DNA from: Dermatophilus congolensis | Lineage (GTDB): Bacteria; Actinomycetota; Actinomycetes; Actinomycetales; Dermatophilaceae | Direction: 5' to 3' | DNA: 64,000 nt | NCBI RefSeq assembly: GCF_900447215.1 | Contig: NZ_UFYA01000001.1 | Span: 1,426,001 to 1,490,000 of the forward strand | Shown: piece after piece, positions 19,801-28,334 of the stretch | Layout: each line of letters starts with the position of its first letter | Numbering within the stretch: position 1 is the first letter of the stretch | Position numbers and translations under genes: made by a program | Notes under the pieces: generated by a model | The model's input: only the letters and a program-made list of their open reading frames with translations | Told to the model about the DNA's origin: nothing | Databases searched by the model: none

Positions 19801-20198
19801 TGTTCTTTGACGAGGCGGCCTGCGTAGGCGTTGTAGGTGGAGACGGTGGGGGCGACGATGTCGTTGTCGGTGGTGCTGTCGTTGGGGGTGTTGGGGTCGT
19901 TGTAGGGGATCCAGAGTCCTGCGGCACGGACGGCGGTGAGGCGGCGGGTGATGCGTTCGGCGAGTTCTCCGGCTGCTTTTCGGGTGAAGGTGAGGCCTAG
20001 GACGGATTCGGCGGGGACGAGTCCGTTGGCGACGAGCCAGACGACGCGTGAGGCCATGGTTTCGGTTTTGCCTGATCCTGCTCCAGCGACGATGAGCATG
20101 GATTCGAGGGGGTGTTCGATAACTGCTGCTTGTTCGGGGGTGGGGTGGTGTCTGCCGAGGGCGTCTGCGATGTCGTTGGCGCTGTAGTGGATTTTCAC
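16840..20198 (-). pseudogene. adnB: AdnB, UvrD-like helicase/RecB-like nuclease subunit, interrupted by a -1 frameshift
   Basis: Partner of AdnA in the AdnAB motor-nuclease that resects double-strand breaks in actinobacteria. The first frame (20198 down to about 17840) holds Walker A AGAGSGKTETM, DEFQDTSEAQMRL, GDPHQSIYGWRGAS and VHASKGLEWDVVAVPG. Helicase motif VI (REERRLAYVAYTRA) and the nuclease domain (AQFHAWVE, GRIDAVFA, EVVDWKTG) continue in another frame down to 16840. The break lies at a run of five G on the minus strand (C at 17836-17840); one extra G joins the frames and makes 3,360 nt, exactly 1,119 codons plus stop, the normal length. Either a mutation, a sequencing error or frameshift decoding. 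The GTG start overlaps the adnA stop (GTGA) and has AAGGAGG upstream. Synonymous codon choice reverses inside the gene. Confidence 0.9.
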
Positions 20199-23100
20199 TG
20201 GGTGCCTCCTTCATTGCGGGTGGGGCAGATGGTGTGGTGGCTGCAGACGCGGCACCAGGGTCCGGGGTGTGCGGGGAAGGTGTTGCCGGCCATGCCGTTG
20301 CTGGTTTCTTCGATGAGTTGGTGGGCCCAGTGTGGGTCTTCGGTTTCGTTGAGGGGTGGTTGGGCTTGGATTTTGGCGGAGTTGGTGAGTCCGGCTTTGC
20401 CGATGTGGACGAGGGCTGCGCCGGCTGATCCGGTGCCGTATGTGTTGAGGGCTCCTGCTTCGAGGGCGAGTTGGTAGGTGGCGAGTTGGGCGTGGTGGGT
20501 GATGTCGGCGTCGGTGGGTTTGGTGGCGCCGGTTTTGAAGTCGATGATGCGTAGTTGGCCTTGGGGGTTGCGTTCGAGGCGGTCGATGCGGCCTCGGATG
20601 TCGGCGCGGCCGATGGGGACGTTGATGTCGGTTTCTTTTGCGACGGGTTGCCAGCCGTCGTTGGTACTGGTGTTTTGGTAGGTGGCTAGGCGGGAGATCA
20701 TGTGTTGTGCCTGTTGGTGGAGGCGTTGTGAGGTCCAGCCGTCGGGGAGGTTGAGGTGGGGCCAGAGTCTGTCGAGTTCTGCGCTCATGGCGGGGTAGTC
20801 GTTTTCGTAGCGTGCGGCGATGTCGTGGATGAGTGTTCCGAGGGCGGAGGTGGTTTGGGGGGTGGTGGCTTCGCCGCCTGCGGTGGTGGCGAACCAGCGT
20901 AGGGGGCATTCGGTGTAGGTCTGGATTTTGGAGGGTGAGATGCGGATGCGGCTTTGGGGGGGTAGGACGGGTTCGTTGGTGCTGATGGGTTGGTCGGGCC
21001 ACCAGGTGTCTGGGTGGGCTCCGGGGATGCCGAGGCGGGCGAGGTGGGCCAGTCGTTGGGCGTGGAGGGTGCGTTGGTGGGGGTCGGTGGTTTCGGTGAG
21101 GCGGCGGCGCAGTTCGCCGACGAGTCCGGTCATGGACATTGCTCGGGGTGTGGGGGTGGGTTGGGTGGGGGTGTCGGGGTGGCTGTTGGGTATGGCTTGT
21201 CGGACGAGTTCGCAGTAGTTGCTAGGTTGTTCGTCTTCGTTTGAGGTGGCGGTGATGATGAGTCGTTGGCGGGCTCGGCTGGTGGCTAGGGCGAAGAGGC
21301 GGGCTTCGTCGTGGATTACGTCGATGAGTTGGGCGTGGATGTTGGTGCCGCGGTTGGTGAGGATGTCGACGAGGCGTTCGGAGCCGAGGAGGGATCCGCG
21401 TAGGCGGGTGTCTGGCCAGACACCTTCTTGGAGTCCGGCGATGATGACTAGTCCCCATTCGCGGCCTACGGCTCCGGCGGGGGTGGTGAGGGTGACTTGG
21501 CGTCCGCGTTGTCCTCGGGCGGCGAGGGTGTCGGCTGCGACGTCTTGGGAGAGGAGGTGTTCGAGGAAGCTTAGTGGTCCGCTTCCGGGTAGTCGGGTGG
21601 TGTAGGCGTCGGCGGCGGCGAAGAGCGCGACGACGGCGTCGAGGTCTCGGTCGGCGCGGGCGGAGGCGGTGGTTCCGTTGAGGGCGGTGTCGCGCCAGAG
21701 CGGGGCGGCGTTGGTGGCGTTCCAGATTGCCCAGAGGATGGTGTGGCAGGTGGTGTTGGGGTGCCAGGTGGGGCGGCCGTTGGTGTTGGTGATGGTGATG
21801 GCGTGGAGTGCGGCGTGGAGTGCGGTGCGTAGGCGGGTGATGGGGGCCAGGTCGGGGTGTGGGGGTGGTGGTGTGGGGTCGAGGAGGGCATGGGCGAGGA
21901 GTTCGGGGGTTGTGCGGGTGCCGCCGTTGATGCGTTCGTGGTGGGTCAGGGCGCGGCGGGCGCGGCGGGCGGTGACGGTGTCTGATTGGAGGAGGTGGGA
22001 GGTGAGGGTTTCATCGAGGGTGAGTAGGTCGTCGGTGGTGAGGTGTTGGGGGGTGGGGTGGGTTGTGGTGGTGGGGTTTTCGGGTGTGGGGTTGTGGGCT
22101 GCGGCCCAGGCGGCGTGGATGGCGACTTCGTAGATGGCCAGGAGTGCGCGGACGGGGGTTTCTTCGCGTAGTGGTAGGCGGGCGCCGGCGATGTCGGTGG
22201 GGATGCCGGCGGCGTTGAAGGCTCGTCGTAGGGCTGCGGTGCGGGTGGATCCGCGGACGATGACGGCCATGTCTGACCATTCACGTCCGTTGAGGAGGTG
22301 TTCGCGGCGCAGGAGGGCGGTGATGTGGGCTTCTTCGGCGCTGGTGTTGTTGGCGATGATGATGTCGATTGGTGGGGTGTTTGTGCTGGGTTCGGGTCCT
22401 GGTGGTGGGGTGGCGTGTCGGTGGGTGGCGGTTCCGGTGACGCCGATGTTGTGGGTGATGTGGGTGGTGACGGCGGCGATGGCGTGGTTGGGGCGGTGTC
22501 GGGTGTTGAGGGTGTGGCAGGTGGTGGGTGTGAGTCCGTCCCAGCCGCTGGTGAATAGGTGGGGGTCGGCTCCGCGGAAGGTTTGGGTGGCGGTGTCGGG
22601 GTCGCCGATGAGGACGAGTTCGATGCCGTTGTGGTGGAGGGTGTTGAGGAGGGTGGCTGCGGCGGCGGTGAGTTCTTGTGCGTCGTCGATGATGAGGGTG
22701 CGGATGCCGCCGCTGAGGAGGTTGTTGTTGGTGGGGTTGTCAAGGAGTGCTCCTGCGGCGGCGCCGAGGATCCAGGAGGGGTCGTAGGCGCCGGGGCGGG
22801 AGAGTGCGGTGACGTTGTCGTATTCGCGTAGTACGTCGGCGGCTGCGGTCCAGGCGGGTTCGTTGTGTTGGTTGCCGAGGTGGGCGAGTTCTTCGGGTGA
22901 GATGCCGTATTCGACGGCGCGCATGATGAGGTCGCGGAGTTCTGCGCGGAATCCGCGGGTGGTGAGGGCTTCGGTGATGTCGTGGGGCCAGTTGGGGGCG
23001 GGGGCGTGTCCGGTGGTGTGTCCGGTGAGGAGTTCGCCGAGGATGACGTCTTGTTCGGCTCCGTCGAGGAGGCGGGGTGGTGGGGTGTTGTTGAGGCGGG

Positions 23101-23536
23101 CAAGGCGGGTGAGGATGCTGAATCCGAAGGCTTGCATGGAGGCGGCGAGGGGGCGTTGGGTGGTGGTGCCTAGTAGGCGGGTTACTTCGCGTCGGGCGTG
23201 GGTGGCGGTGACGCGTGAGGAGGTGAGGAGCATGCATTCGGTGGGGGTGCGGTGGTTGTTGCGGATACGGTGTAGGACGCTGTGTACGGCGACGGTGGTT
23301 TTGCCTGTACCTGGGGCGCCGTAGATGTGGATGAGGGGGCCGCGTGCGGTGGTGGCTGTGGTTTGTGAGGGGTCGAGTTGGTGGGTTTCGACGAGGCGGG
23401 GCCAGCCGTCGAAATGGGTGGTGTTGGTGCGAACGAGGCGTACGGGGGTGGTGTCGTGGTTGGGGGGCGGGGTGGGTTTGTTCACGGTGTGCCTCGTGGA
23501 TGGTGGATGTGTTTTTCGTATTGGATCATCGTTCAC
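20195..23536 (-). CDS. adnA: AdnA, UvrD-like helicase/RecB-like nuclease subunit
   Basis: A 1,113-residue first gene of the adnA-adnB operon. Motor domain: Walker A YGAPGTGKTTVAVH (about residue 75), a Walker B/acidic segment LIIDDAQELTAAA, GDPDTATQTFRGA, and a late LTTPAGAVGREWGLVII. The C-terminal nuclease shows ISPSKIQTYTECPLRWF, the His in LGTLIHDIAARY, GRIDRL and the catalytic RIIDFKTG. The Cys near 870 plus CRVCSHHTICPTR at the C-terminus look like an AddB-type Fe-S cluster. The complex loads on broken ends and degrades/unwinds for recombination. The GTG at 23536 is taken as start; a GTG 17 codons later is an alternative with a better AGG upstream. Codons end mostly in A or C. Confidence 0.9.
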   Translation of the reverse strand: MNDDPIRKTHPPSTRHTVNKPTPPPNHDTTPVRLVRTNTTHFDGWPRLVETHQLDPSQTTATTARGPLIHIYGAPGTGKTTVAVHSVLHRIRNNHRTPTECMLLTSSRVTATHARREVTRLLGTTTQRPLAASMQAFGFSILTRLARLNNTPPPRLLDGAEQDVILGELLTGHTTGHAPAPNWPHDITEALTTRGFRAELRDLIMRAVEYGISPEELAHLGNQHNEPAWTAAADVLREYDNVTALSRPGAYDPSWILGAAAGALLDNPTNNNLLSGGIRTLIIDDAQELTAAAATLLNTLHHNGIELVLIGDPDTATQTFRGADPHLFTSGWDGLTPTTCHTLNTRHRPNHAIAAVTTHITHNIGVTGTATHRHATPPPGPEPSTNTPPIDIIIANNTSAEEAHITALLRREHLLNGREWSDMAVIVRGSTRTAALRRAFNAAGIPTDIAGARLPLREETPVRALLAIYEVAIHAAWAAAHNPTPENPTTTTHPTPQHLTTDDLLTLDETLTSHLLQSDTVTARRARRALTHHERINGGTRTTPELLAHALLDPTPPPPHPDLAPITRLRTALHAALHAITITNTNGRPTWHPNTTCHTILWAIWNATNAAPLWRDTALNGTTASARADRDLDAVVALFAAADAYTTRLPGSGPLSFLEHLLSQDVAADTLAARGQRGRQVTLTTPAGAVGREWGLVIIAGLQEGVWPDTRLRGSLLGSERLVDILTNRGTNIHAQLIDVIHDEARLFALATSRARQRLIITATSNEDEQPSNYCELVRQAIPNSHPDTPTQPTPTPRAMSMTGLVGELRRRLTETTDPHQRTLHAQRLAHLARLGIPGAHPDTWWPDQPISTNEPVLPPQSRIRISPSKIQTYTECPLRWFATTAGGEATTPQTTSALGTLIHDIAARYENDYPAMSAELDRLWPHLNLPDGWTSQRLHQQAQHMISRLATYQNTSTNDGWQPVAKETDINVPIGRADIRGRIDRLERNPQGQLRIIDFKTGATKPTDADITHHAQLATYQLALEAGALNTYGTGSAGAALVHIGKAGLTNSAKIQAQPPLNETEDPHWAHQLIEETSNGMAGNTFPAHPGPWCRVCSHHTICPTRNEGGTQ

Positions 23537-23615
23537 TGTCAGGGTTGGTCAGGTTGGGGCGGTTACGATGCGTGAGTTTGGTGGGTTTGTGTTTTGTGGT
23601 TGTTGAGGGGGCGTT

Positions 23616-24230
23616 GTGGTTCAGGTTTCGGTTGATGTGCATCGGCGGTTGAGTAAGTCCGAGCGTCGTGATCATTTGTTGTTGCATGCGCGGGAGGCGT
23701 TTTCTGCGCATGGGTATCACAATGCGTCGATGGATGACATTGCTGCGCGGGCGGGGGTGTCCAAGCCGGTGTTGTATCAGCATTTTCCGGGCAAGTTGGA
23801 TTTGTACCTGGAGTTGTTGGATGAGGCTGCTGAGCATGTGCGGGTGATTTTGGGTCAGGCGTTGGCGCAGGCTGGGCGGGCTGATGAGGTGGTGCGGGCA
23901 ATGGTGGAGGCGTATTTCGGTTTTGTGACGGAGCCTGCTGGTGGTTTTCGGTTGGTGTATGAGTCGGAGACGTTGAGTGAGGCTGATGCGACGCGGCGGG
24001 TGCAGGAGCTGCAGGGGTGGTGTGTCGATGCGATTGCTGAGCGGGTGCGTTCTTTTCGGGATTTGTCGTTGGCTGAGTCGAATGCGGTGGCGACGTCGTT
24101 GGTAGGGTTGGCGCAGTTTTCGGCGCGGGCGTGGTTTCGGAATGGGACGTTGTCGCGTTCGGATGCGGTGGATGCGTTTACTCGGATGGCGTGGGGCGGG
24201 TTGGCTGGGTTTGTTGGTGACGTGGACTGA
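23616..24230 (+). CDS. TetR family transcriptional regulator
   Basis: A 204-residue repressor-type protein. The N-terminal helix-turn-helix is clear (IAARAGVSKPVLYQHFPGKLDLYLELL, residues about 35-65), preceded by REAFSAHGYHNASMDDI. The C-terminal ligand domain is of the kind found in the Rv3208-like regulator, which in mycobacteria also lies between adnAB and the DUF3107 gene. Target and ligand unknown. It is divergent from adnA with 79 bp between, where an operator could control both. The GTG start at 23616 follows GAGGGGG. Confidence 0.85.
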   Translation: MVQVSVDVHRRLSKSERRDHLLLHAREAFSAHGYHNASMDDIAARAGVSKPVLYQHFPGKLDLYLELLDEAAEHVRVILGQALAQAGRADEVVRAMVEAYFGFVTEPAGGFRLVYESETLSEADATRRVQELQGWCVDAIAERVRSFRDLSLAESNAVATSLVGLAQFSARAWFRNGTLSRSDAVDAFTRMAWGGLAGFVGDVD

Positions 24231-24354
24231 TGGGCGTTAGGAAGTAGTCTCGTTGTGGAGGGAATTCGGTTTCGGGTTGGTGTGTTGCTGCTCGGGGTGG
24301 GTTCTCGTTGGTATTCGTTGTGTATGCCGTTGAGGCGGCGAGGAGGTTTGCTCC

Positions 24355-24579
24355 ATGGAGGTCAAGATTGGTGTTTTGCACACCACTCGTGAGTTGAGTG
24401 TTGAGTCGACGTTGTCTCATGAGGAGGTGCAGGCGTTGGTTGACAAGGCTGTCTCGCAGGGGGCTCCGTTGCGTTTGGAGGATGAGAAGGGCCGTGTGGT
24501 GGTGGTGCCTGCGGCGACGTTGGGTTATGTGGAGATCGGTAGCCCGCGTAAGGGTGGCGTCGGTTTCGGTATGTTGTGA
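24355..24579 (+). CDS. DUF3107 protein
   Basis: A 74-residue protein of a small actinobacterial family (Rv3208A/TB9.4 type) without known activity. It begins MEVKIGVLHTTRELSVES and ends GYVEIGSPRKGGVGFGML, the standard N- and C-termini. No membrane segment and no cysteine. The ATG at 24355 has a strong GAGGAGG about 8 nt upstream. It lies downstream of the tetR gene in the same order as in mycobacteria. Confidence 0.9.
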   Translation: MEVKIGVLHTTRELSVESTLSHEEVQALVDKAVSQGAPLRLEDEKGRVVVVPAATLGYVEIGSPRKGGVGFGML

Positions 24580-25015
24580 TTTTTTGCCGCCTGCTGGCGG
24601 TTTCGTGGGGGCGTCTGGCGTAGCTGGGCGCCCTTTCGCGTGTGTCGGGGGCAGCTACGTTTCGGTGTAGCGCTGTGCCTGCGTAGAATTGTGTCGACAT
24701 ATTCGGTGCCCGGTCGGCATCTTCCTTGTGGAATTCGTTCCTCGTGGTTTTTGTCTTTGGTGGGCCTGCCGTTTGTGGTTGTCGGTCTGCGGGGACGCTG
24801 CTTATCGCGTATGCGTGTCGCCATTGGTGTCTGGTCGCTTGTGAGCGCGGCATTGGTGGTGTGACCGCTTGATTGTGAGCTCTGTTGGAGCTTTGTTCGG
24901 TGTGTTTCCGCTGTTAGGGGCATGTCGATGATCGTTCTTTTCCGATCGGCCCGATTTCATGCAGGCATGTCGTGTGACGCGAGCGGATGCCGTTGCCGTT
25001 TGAAGGTTGTTTGTG
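24580..25015 (+). other. Long intergenic leader before the DEAD-box helicase gene
   Basis: 435 bp with no supportable gene. Just after the DUF3107 stop there are two small GC hairpins (24587-24600 and about 24607-24626) that may end that transcript. The remainder could be promoter and 5' leader of the helicase gene; cold-induced DEAD-box genes often have long leaders, but no specific element is recognisable here. Confidence 0.35.
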
Positions 25016-26569
25016 ATGAGTGACGTGACGGGTGCTGCGGGTACCGATGATGTTGTGACGCCGGATGTTGAGGTGCAGGTAGGGCAGGAGATGCCTGCGT
25101 TTGCGGATTTGGATATTCATCCGGATATTGCTGCTTCGTTGGCTGATGCGGGTATTACGCATGCTTTTCCAATTCAGGCGAGTACGTTGCCTGTTGCTTT
25201 GGATGGTGGAGACATCATTGGCCAGGCCAAGACTGGTACGGGTAAGACCTTGGGTTTTGGTGTGCCGCTGTTGGATGCGGTGATTACTGAGGCGGATCCG
25301 GAGTTTCCGGAGTTGCGGCATCCGGGGCGTCCGCAAGGGCTTGTGGTGGTGCCGACGCGGGAATTGTGTGTGCAGGTGGGTGATGATCTGGATAAGGCGG
25401 GTCGTCGTCGGGGTATTCGGGTGGAGCGGATTTATGGTGGGCGGGCGTTTGAGCCGCAGGTTGAGGCGTTGCGTCGTGGGGTGGATGTGGTTGTGGGGAC
25501 GCCGGGGCGTTTGTTGGATTTGGCTCAGCAGGGGCATTTGCGGCTGACGGAGATCACGGTCGTGGTGCTGGATGAGGCCGATGAGATGTTGGATTTGGGG
25601 TTTTTGCCGGATGTAGAGCGGATTTTGGCGCTGACTCCTGGGTCGCGTCAGACGATGTTGTTTTCGGCGACGATGCCTGGCGCTGTGGTGGCGTTGGCGC
25701 GTAAGTACATGGATCATGCGACGCATATTCGGGCGCAGTCGACTGGTGATGATCGTGCGACGGTTTCGGCGATTGAGCAGTTTGCGTATCGGGCGCATCC
25801 GATGGACAAGGTGGAGATCATTGCTCGGGTGTTGCAGTCGGAGGGTCGCGGGCGTTCGGTGATTTTCACGCGGACGAAGCGGCAGGCGGCGAAGGTGAGT
25901 TCGGAGTTGTCTGAGCGTGGGTTTGCTGCTGGGGCGATTCATGGTGATTTGGGGCAGGGTGCGCGTGAGCAGGCGTTGAGGGCGTTCCGTCACGGCAATA
26001 TTGATGTGTTGGTGGCCACGGATGTAGCTGCGCGCGGTATTGATGTTGATGATGTGACGCATGTGATTAATTTCCAGGCACCGGAGGATGAGAAGACGTA
26101 TTTGCATCGCACGGGGCGTACTGGGCGTGCGGGGCGTACTGGGCGTGCGATCACGTTGGTGGATTGGGAGGATATGCCTCGGTGGCGCTTGATTGATAAG
26201 GCGCTTGAATTGGGTATGCCTGAGCCGGTGGAAACGTATTCGAGTTCGGATCATTTGTTTTCGGATCAGGATATTGAGCCGGGTACGAAGGGACGTTTGC
26301 CTAAGGACAAGCGTTTGTTGGCTGGTTTGTCGGCTGAGGTTGTTGAGGATTTGGGTGAGCCTTCGCGCGGTCACGGTAGGGGGGCTGGCCGTGCTGCCGG
26401 TCGGGGGCGTGCTCGTGGTCGCGGTGGGGCAGCTGGGCGGGTTTCGCGTGCGTCTGATTCTGTGAGTGATCGGAGTGATTCTGCTGGTGGTTCGGGTAGG
26501 CCGCGTCGTCAGCGCAGGCGGCGTCGAACGCGGGGTGGGGCTTCTGGGGACGCACCTTCGGGTGAGTGA
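25016..26569 (+). CDS. DEAD-box ATP-dependent RNA helicase (RhlE-type)
   Basis: A 517-residue RNA helicase. All motifs are visible: the Q motif ending in FPIQASTLP, AKTGTGKTLGF (I), PTREL (Ia), GTPGRLLDL (Ib), LDEADEML (II), SATMPG (III), FTRTKRQA (IV), TDVAARGIDV (V) and HRTGRTGRAG (VI). The last 90 residues are basic and Arg/Gly-rich, an RNA-binding tail seen in RhlE/CsdA-like proteins. It probably helps ribosome assembly or RNA turnover. The ATG at 25016 follows GAAGG by about 9 nt. The equivalent mycobacterial gene (rhlE, Rv3211) closes the same gene block. Confidence 0.93.
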   Translation: MSDVTGAAGTDDVVTPDVEVQVGQEMPAFADLDIHPDIAASLADAGITHAFPIQASTLPVALDGGDIIGQAKTGTGKTLGFGVPLLDAVITEADPEFPELRHPGRPQGLVVVPTRELCVQVGDDLDKAGRRRGIRVERIYGGRAFEPQVEALRRGVDVVVGTPGRLLDLAQQGHLRLTEITVVVLDEADEMLDLGFLPDVERILALTPGSRQTMLFSATMPGAVVALARKYMDHATHIRAQSTGDDRATVSAIEQFAYRAHPMDKVEIIARVLQSEGRGRSVIFTRTKRQAAKVSSELSERGFAAGAIHGDLGQGAREQALRAFRHGNIDVLVATDVAARGIDVDDVTHVINFQAPEDEKTYLHRTGRTGRAGRTGRAITLVDWEDMPRWRLIDKALELGMPEPVETYSSSDHLFSDQDIEPGTKGRLPKDKRLLAGLSAEVVEDLGEPSRGHGRGAGRAAGRGRARGRGGAAGRVSRASDSVSDRSDSAGGSGRPRRQRRRRRTRGGASGDAPSGE

Positions 26570-26903
26570 TGTGGATGTGTGCACACGGGCTGATGGCGTA
26601 GTTGTGTCTGTCTAGAGGGATTTTCGTGGGGATGGATTTTGTTTTTCCCACATAGTTGAACATGCGTCCAGCATCTGCGGTAGTTTTGTTTCTGGGACGG
26701 CTTTTTTGCGCTGTTTCTTCCACGTGCATTAACTGATGTCATTCTGTCGGTTTATGCAATGGGCTGTGAGATATCGGTTTTCTTATTTTTCACAGTGTTT
26801 TTCTGCCGCAGGTGCGGAACCGTGGAGGTTCTGTTGTGCGGTGCGCAGTTCGCGGTGCCGATGGGGGTCGGCCCGTTTTATGACACGACAGGTGGGGGCC
26901 TTC
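26570..26903. other. Intergenic region without a recognisable gene
   Basis: 330 bp, AT-richer than average, between the helicase gene and a small membrane-protein gene. A weak hairpin (GTGGG...CCCAC, about 26628-26653) could terminate the helicase mRNA. Nothing else is supported. Confidence 0.35.
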
Positions 26904-27158
26904 ATGTCTTTTGGTAGTGATGCTGTTTCGCAGCCTGATGCGGCGCGTGGCGCCGGGGTTGGCGCGAATCGCGTTGTTTTGGCGTCAGCTGTGGTGACGG
27001 GTGTTGCCGTTTTGGTTGTGCTGATGGTTGTGGGTCCGTCTCTTGTGGGAGATCCGCGGTTGTTGTTCGCAGCGTTGTTGATTGCTGCTTCGGTGACGGC
27101 TGGGACGGTTGCTGTTCGTGATGCATCGGTGTTGCGGTGGCCGTGGCAGCGGTATTGA
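26904..27158 (+). CDS. Small two-helix membrane protein, unknown
   Basis: An 84-residue protein with a short hydrophilic N-terminus, one transmembrane helix at about residues 25-43 (VVLASAVVTGVAVLVVLMVV) and a second at about 50-68, ending in basic/aromatic RWPWQRY. I do not recognise the family; it could be a small membrane regulator. The start at 26904 (MSFGSD) has GGGGG 6 nt upstream; an ATG at 26880 is an alternative. It is separated from the PHP gene by a strong terminator. Confidence 0.55.
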   Translation: MSFGSDAVSQPDAARGAGVGANRVVLASAVVTGVAVLVVLMVVGPSLVGDPRLLFAALLIAASVTAGTVAVRDASVLRWPWQRY

Positions 27159-27323
27159 TGTTCTTTCCCCTCCATGTACGCGGCGTGTGCTGACGCGTAC
27201 GGGTGTGTGGGTGGGGCCCCTCTCCTGCCCACACACTTCCCCTTCGTTGATCACTGTTGGGTGCCCCTCTACCCGGTGGTGATTGCCAGGCGCCCCACCC
27301 CCGCCACCTTGCGGGCGCCGCTT

Positions 27324-27358
27324 GTGTGCCCCGGGCCCTCCCTCGGCCCGGGGCACAC
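27324..27358. terminator. Bidirectional terminator
   Basis: A perfect 14-bp inverted repeat (27324-27337 and 27345-27358, 7-nt loop) followed on the + strand by GTGTTTATT. It lies between two convergent genes, so it can serve both. Confidence 0.75.
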
Positions 27359-27391
27359 GTGTTTATTGGGGGGCGGGCGGTAGCGGGGTAG

Positions 27392-28240
27392 TTAGGGCTG
27401 CAGGATGGGTGTGCCGTGGGCGTGGGCGTTGATGGCTTCAAGGGCCTGGGGGGTGGTGGTGTGATCGCCGAGTCGGTTGGTTTTGCCGGTTCCGTGGTAG
27501 TCGCTGGAGCCGGTGGCGATGAGGCCGAGTTGTGTGGCTAGGTCGAGAGCGTGTGTGGCTTGTTCGGGGGTGTGATCGAGGTGGTGGGCTTCGATTCCAA
27601 GTAGGCCAGTGTCGGTGAGTTCTTCGATGATGTCGTCGGTAACGGGGCGGCCACGGCGCTTGGTGGCGAAGGGGTGGGCAATGATGGGCACTCCGCCGGC
27701 GTCGCGGATGAGGTGGATGGCTTCGCTGGGGGATATGGATTCGTAGGGCACGTGGTAGGGGGATCCGTCGTGGAGGTATCGGCGGAATGCTTCGTCGCGG
27801 TTGGGGACGATGCGAGCGCGTATGAGTGCGTCGGCGATGTGGGGGCGTCCGATGGTGGTGGTGTCGTCGATGTGGCTGCTTATGTCGTTCCAGGTGATGG
27901 GTAGGTCGTTGGCGAGGCGTTCAACGATGCGTTGGGCGCGGTTTTCGCGGGAGTTGCGGGCGCGTTCGAGTGCGTTGAGGAGGCCGGTGTGGTGGGGGTT
28001 GTGGAGGTAGCCGAGCATGTGGATGTTGATTCCGTTGGTGCTGGTTGAAACTTCGATGCCTCGTACGAGGGTGATTTTGTTGTTGGTGGCAGCGGTGGCG
28101 GCTTCGTCCCAGCCGTTGGTGGTGTCGTGGTCGGTGATGGCAATGACGTCCAGTCCGGCGCGGCAGGCGTTTTCGATAAGTTGGGTGGGTGTGTCGGTGC
28201 CGTCTGATGCGGTCGAGTGGGCGTGGAGGTCGATGCGCAT
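27392..28240 (-). CDS. PHP-domain metal-dependent phosphoesterase
   Basis: A 282-residue protein of the PHP family (TrpH/YciV/RNase AM-like). Metal-binding motifs are MRIDLHAHSTASDG at the N-terminus, ITDHDT, VRGIEVS and IIAHPFA; GSSDYHG near the C-terminus completes the active site. Family members hydrolyse nucleoside 3',5'-bisphosphates or trim RNA 5'-3'; which applies here cannot be told. The start at 28240 begins the PHP fold; an ATG nine codons earlier (28267) is possible. It is divergent from lpd, with about 95 bp between. Confidence 0.88.
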   Translation of the reverse strand: MRIDLHAHSTASDGTDTPTQLIENACRAGLDVIAITDHDTTNGWDEAATAATNNKITLVRGIEVSTSTNGINIHMLGYLHNPHHTGLLNALERARNSRENRAQRIVERLANDLPITWNDISSHIDDTTTIGRPHIADALIRARIVPNRDEAFRRYLHDGSPYHVPYESISPSEAIHLIRDAGGVPIIAHPFATKRRGRPVTDDIIEELTDTGLLGIEAHHLDHTPEQATHALDLATQLGLIATGSSDYHGTGKTNRLGDHTTTPQALEAINAHAHGTPILQP

Positions 28241-28322
28241 ATCTTCGAGATTACGCGGGGTGTGCATACAGTTGCTGGTTGGTTCGTTGCGGGGCAGGGA
28301 CGGTAGGTTGCTCAGTGGCCAT

Positions 28323-28328
28323 TAGGCT
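28323..28328 (+). promoter_or_regulatory. Leaderless-type -10 hexamer of lpd
   Basis: TAGGCT ends 6 nt before the ATG at 28335; no Shine-Dalgarno sequence. A GTG directly after the hexamer is in the same frame but too close to serve. Confidence 0.5.
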
Positions 28329-28334
28329 GTGCAC

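Noticed and set aside
19057-23103. Arg/Pro/Thr-rich minus-strand frames overlapping adnA and adnB
   Set aside because: They are out of frame with complete helicase-nuclease motifs and have no domain of their own.
26100-26160. Repeated GRTGRA units in the DEAD-box helicase as an unusual repeat
   Set aside because: This is the normal helicase motif VI context (HRTGRTGRAG) found throughout the family.
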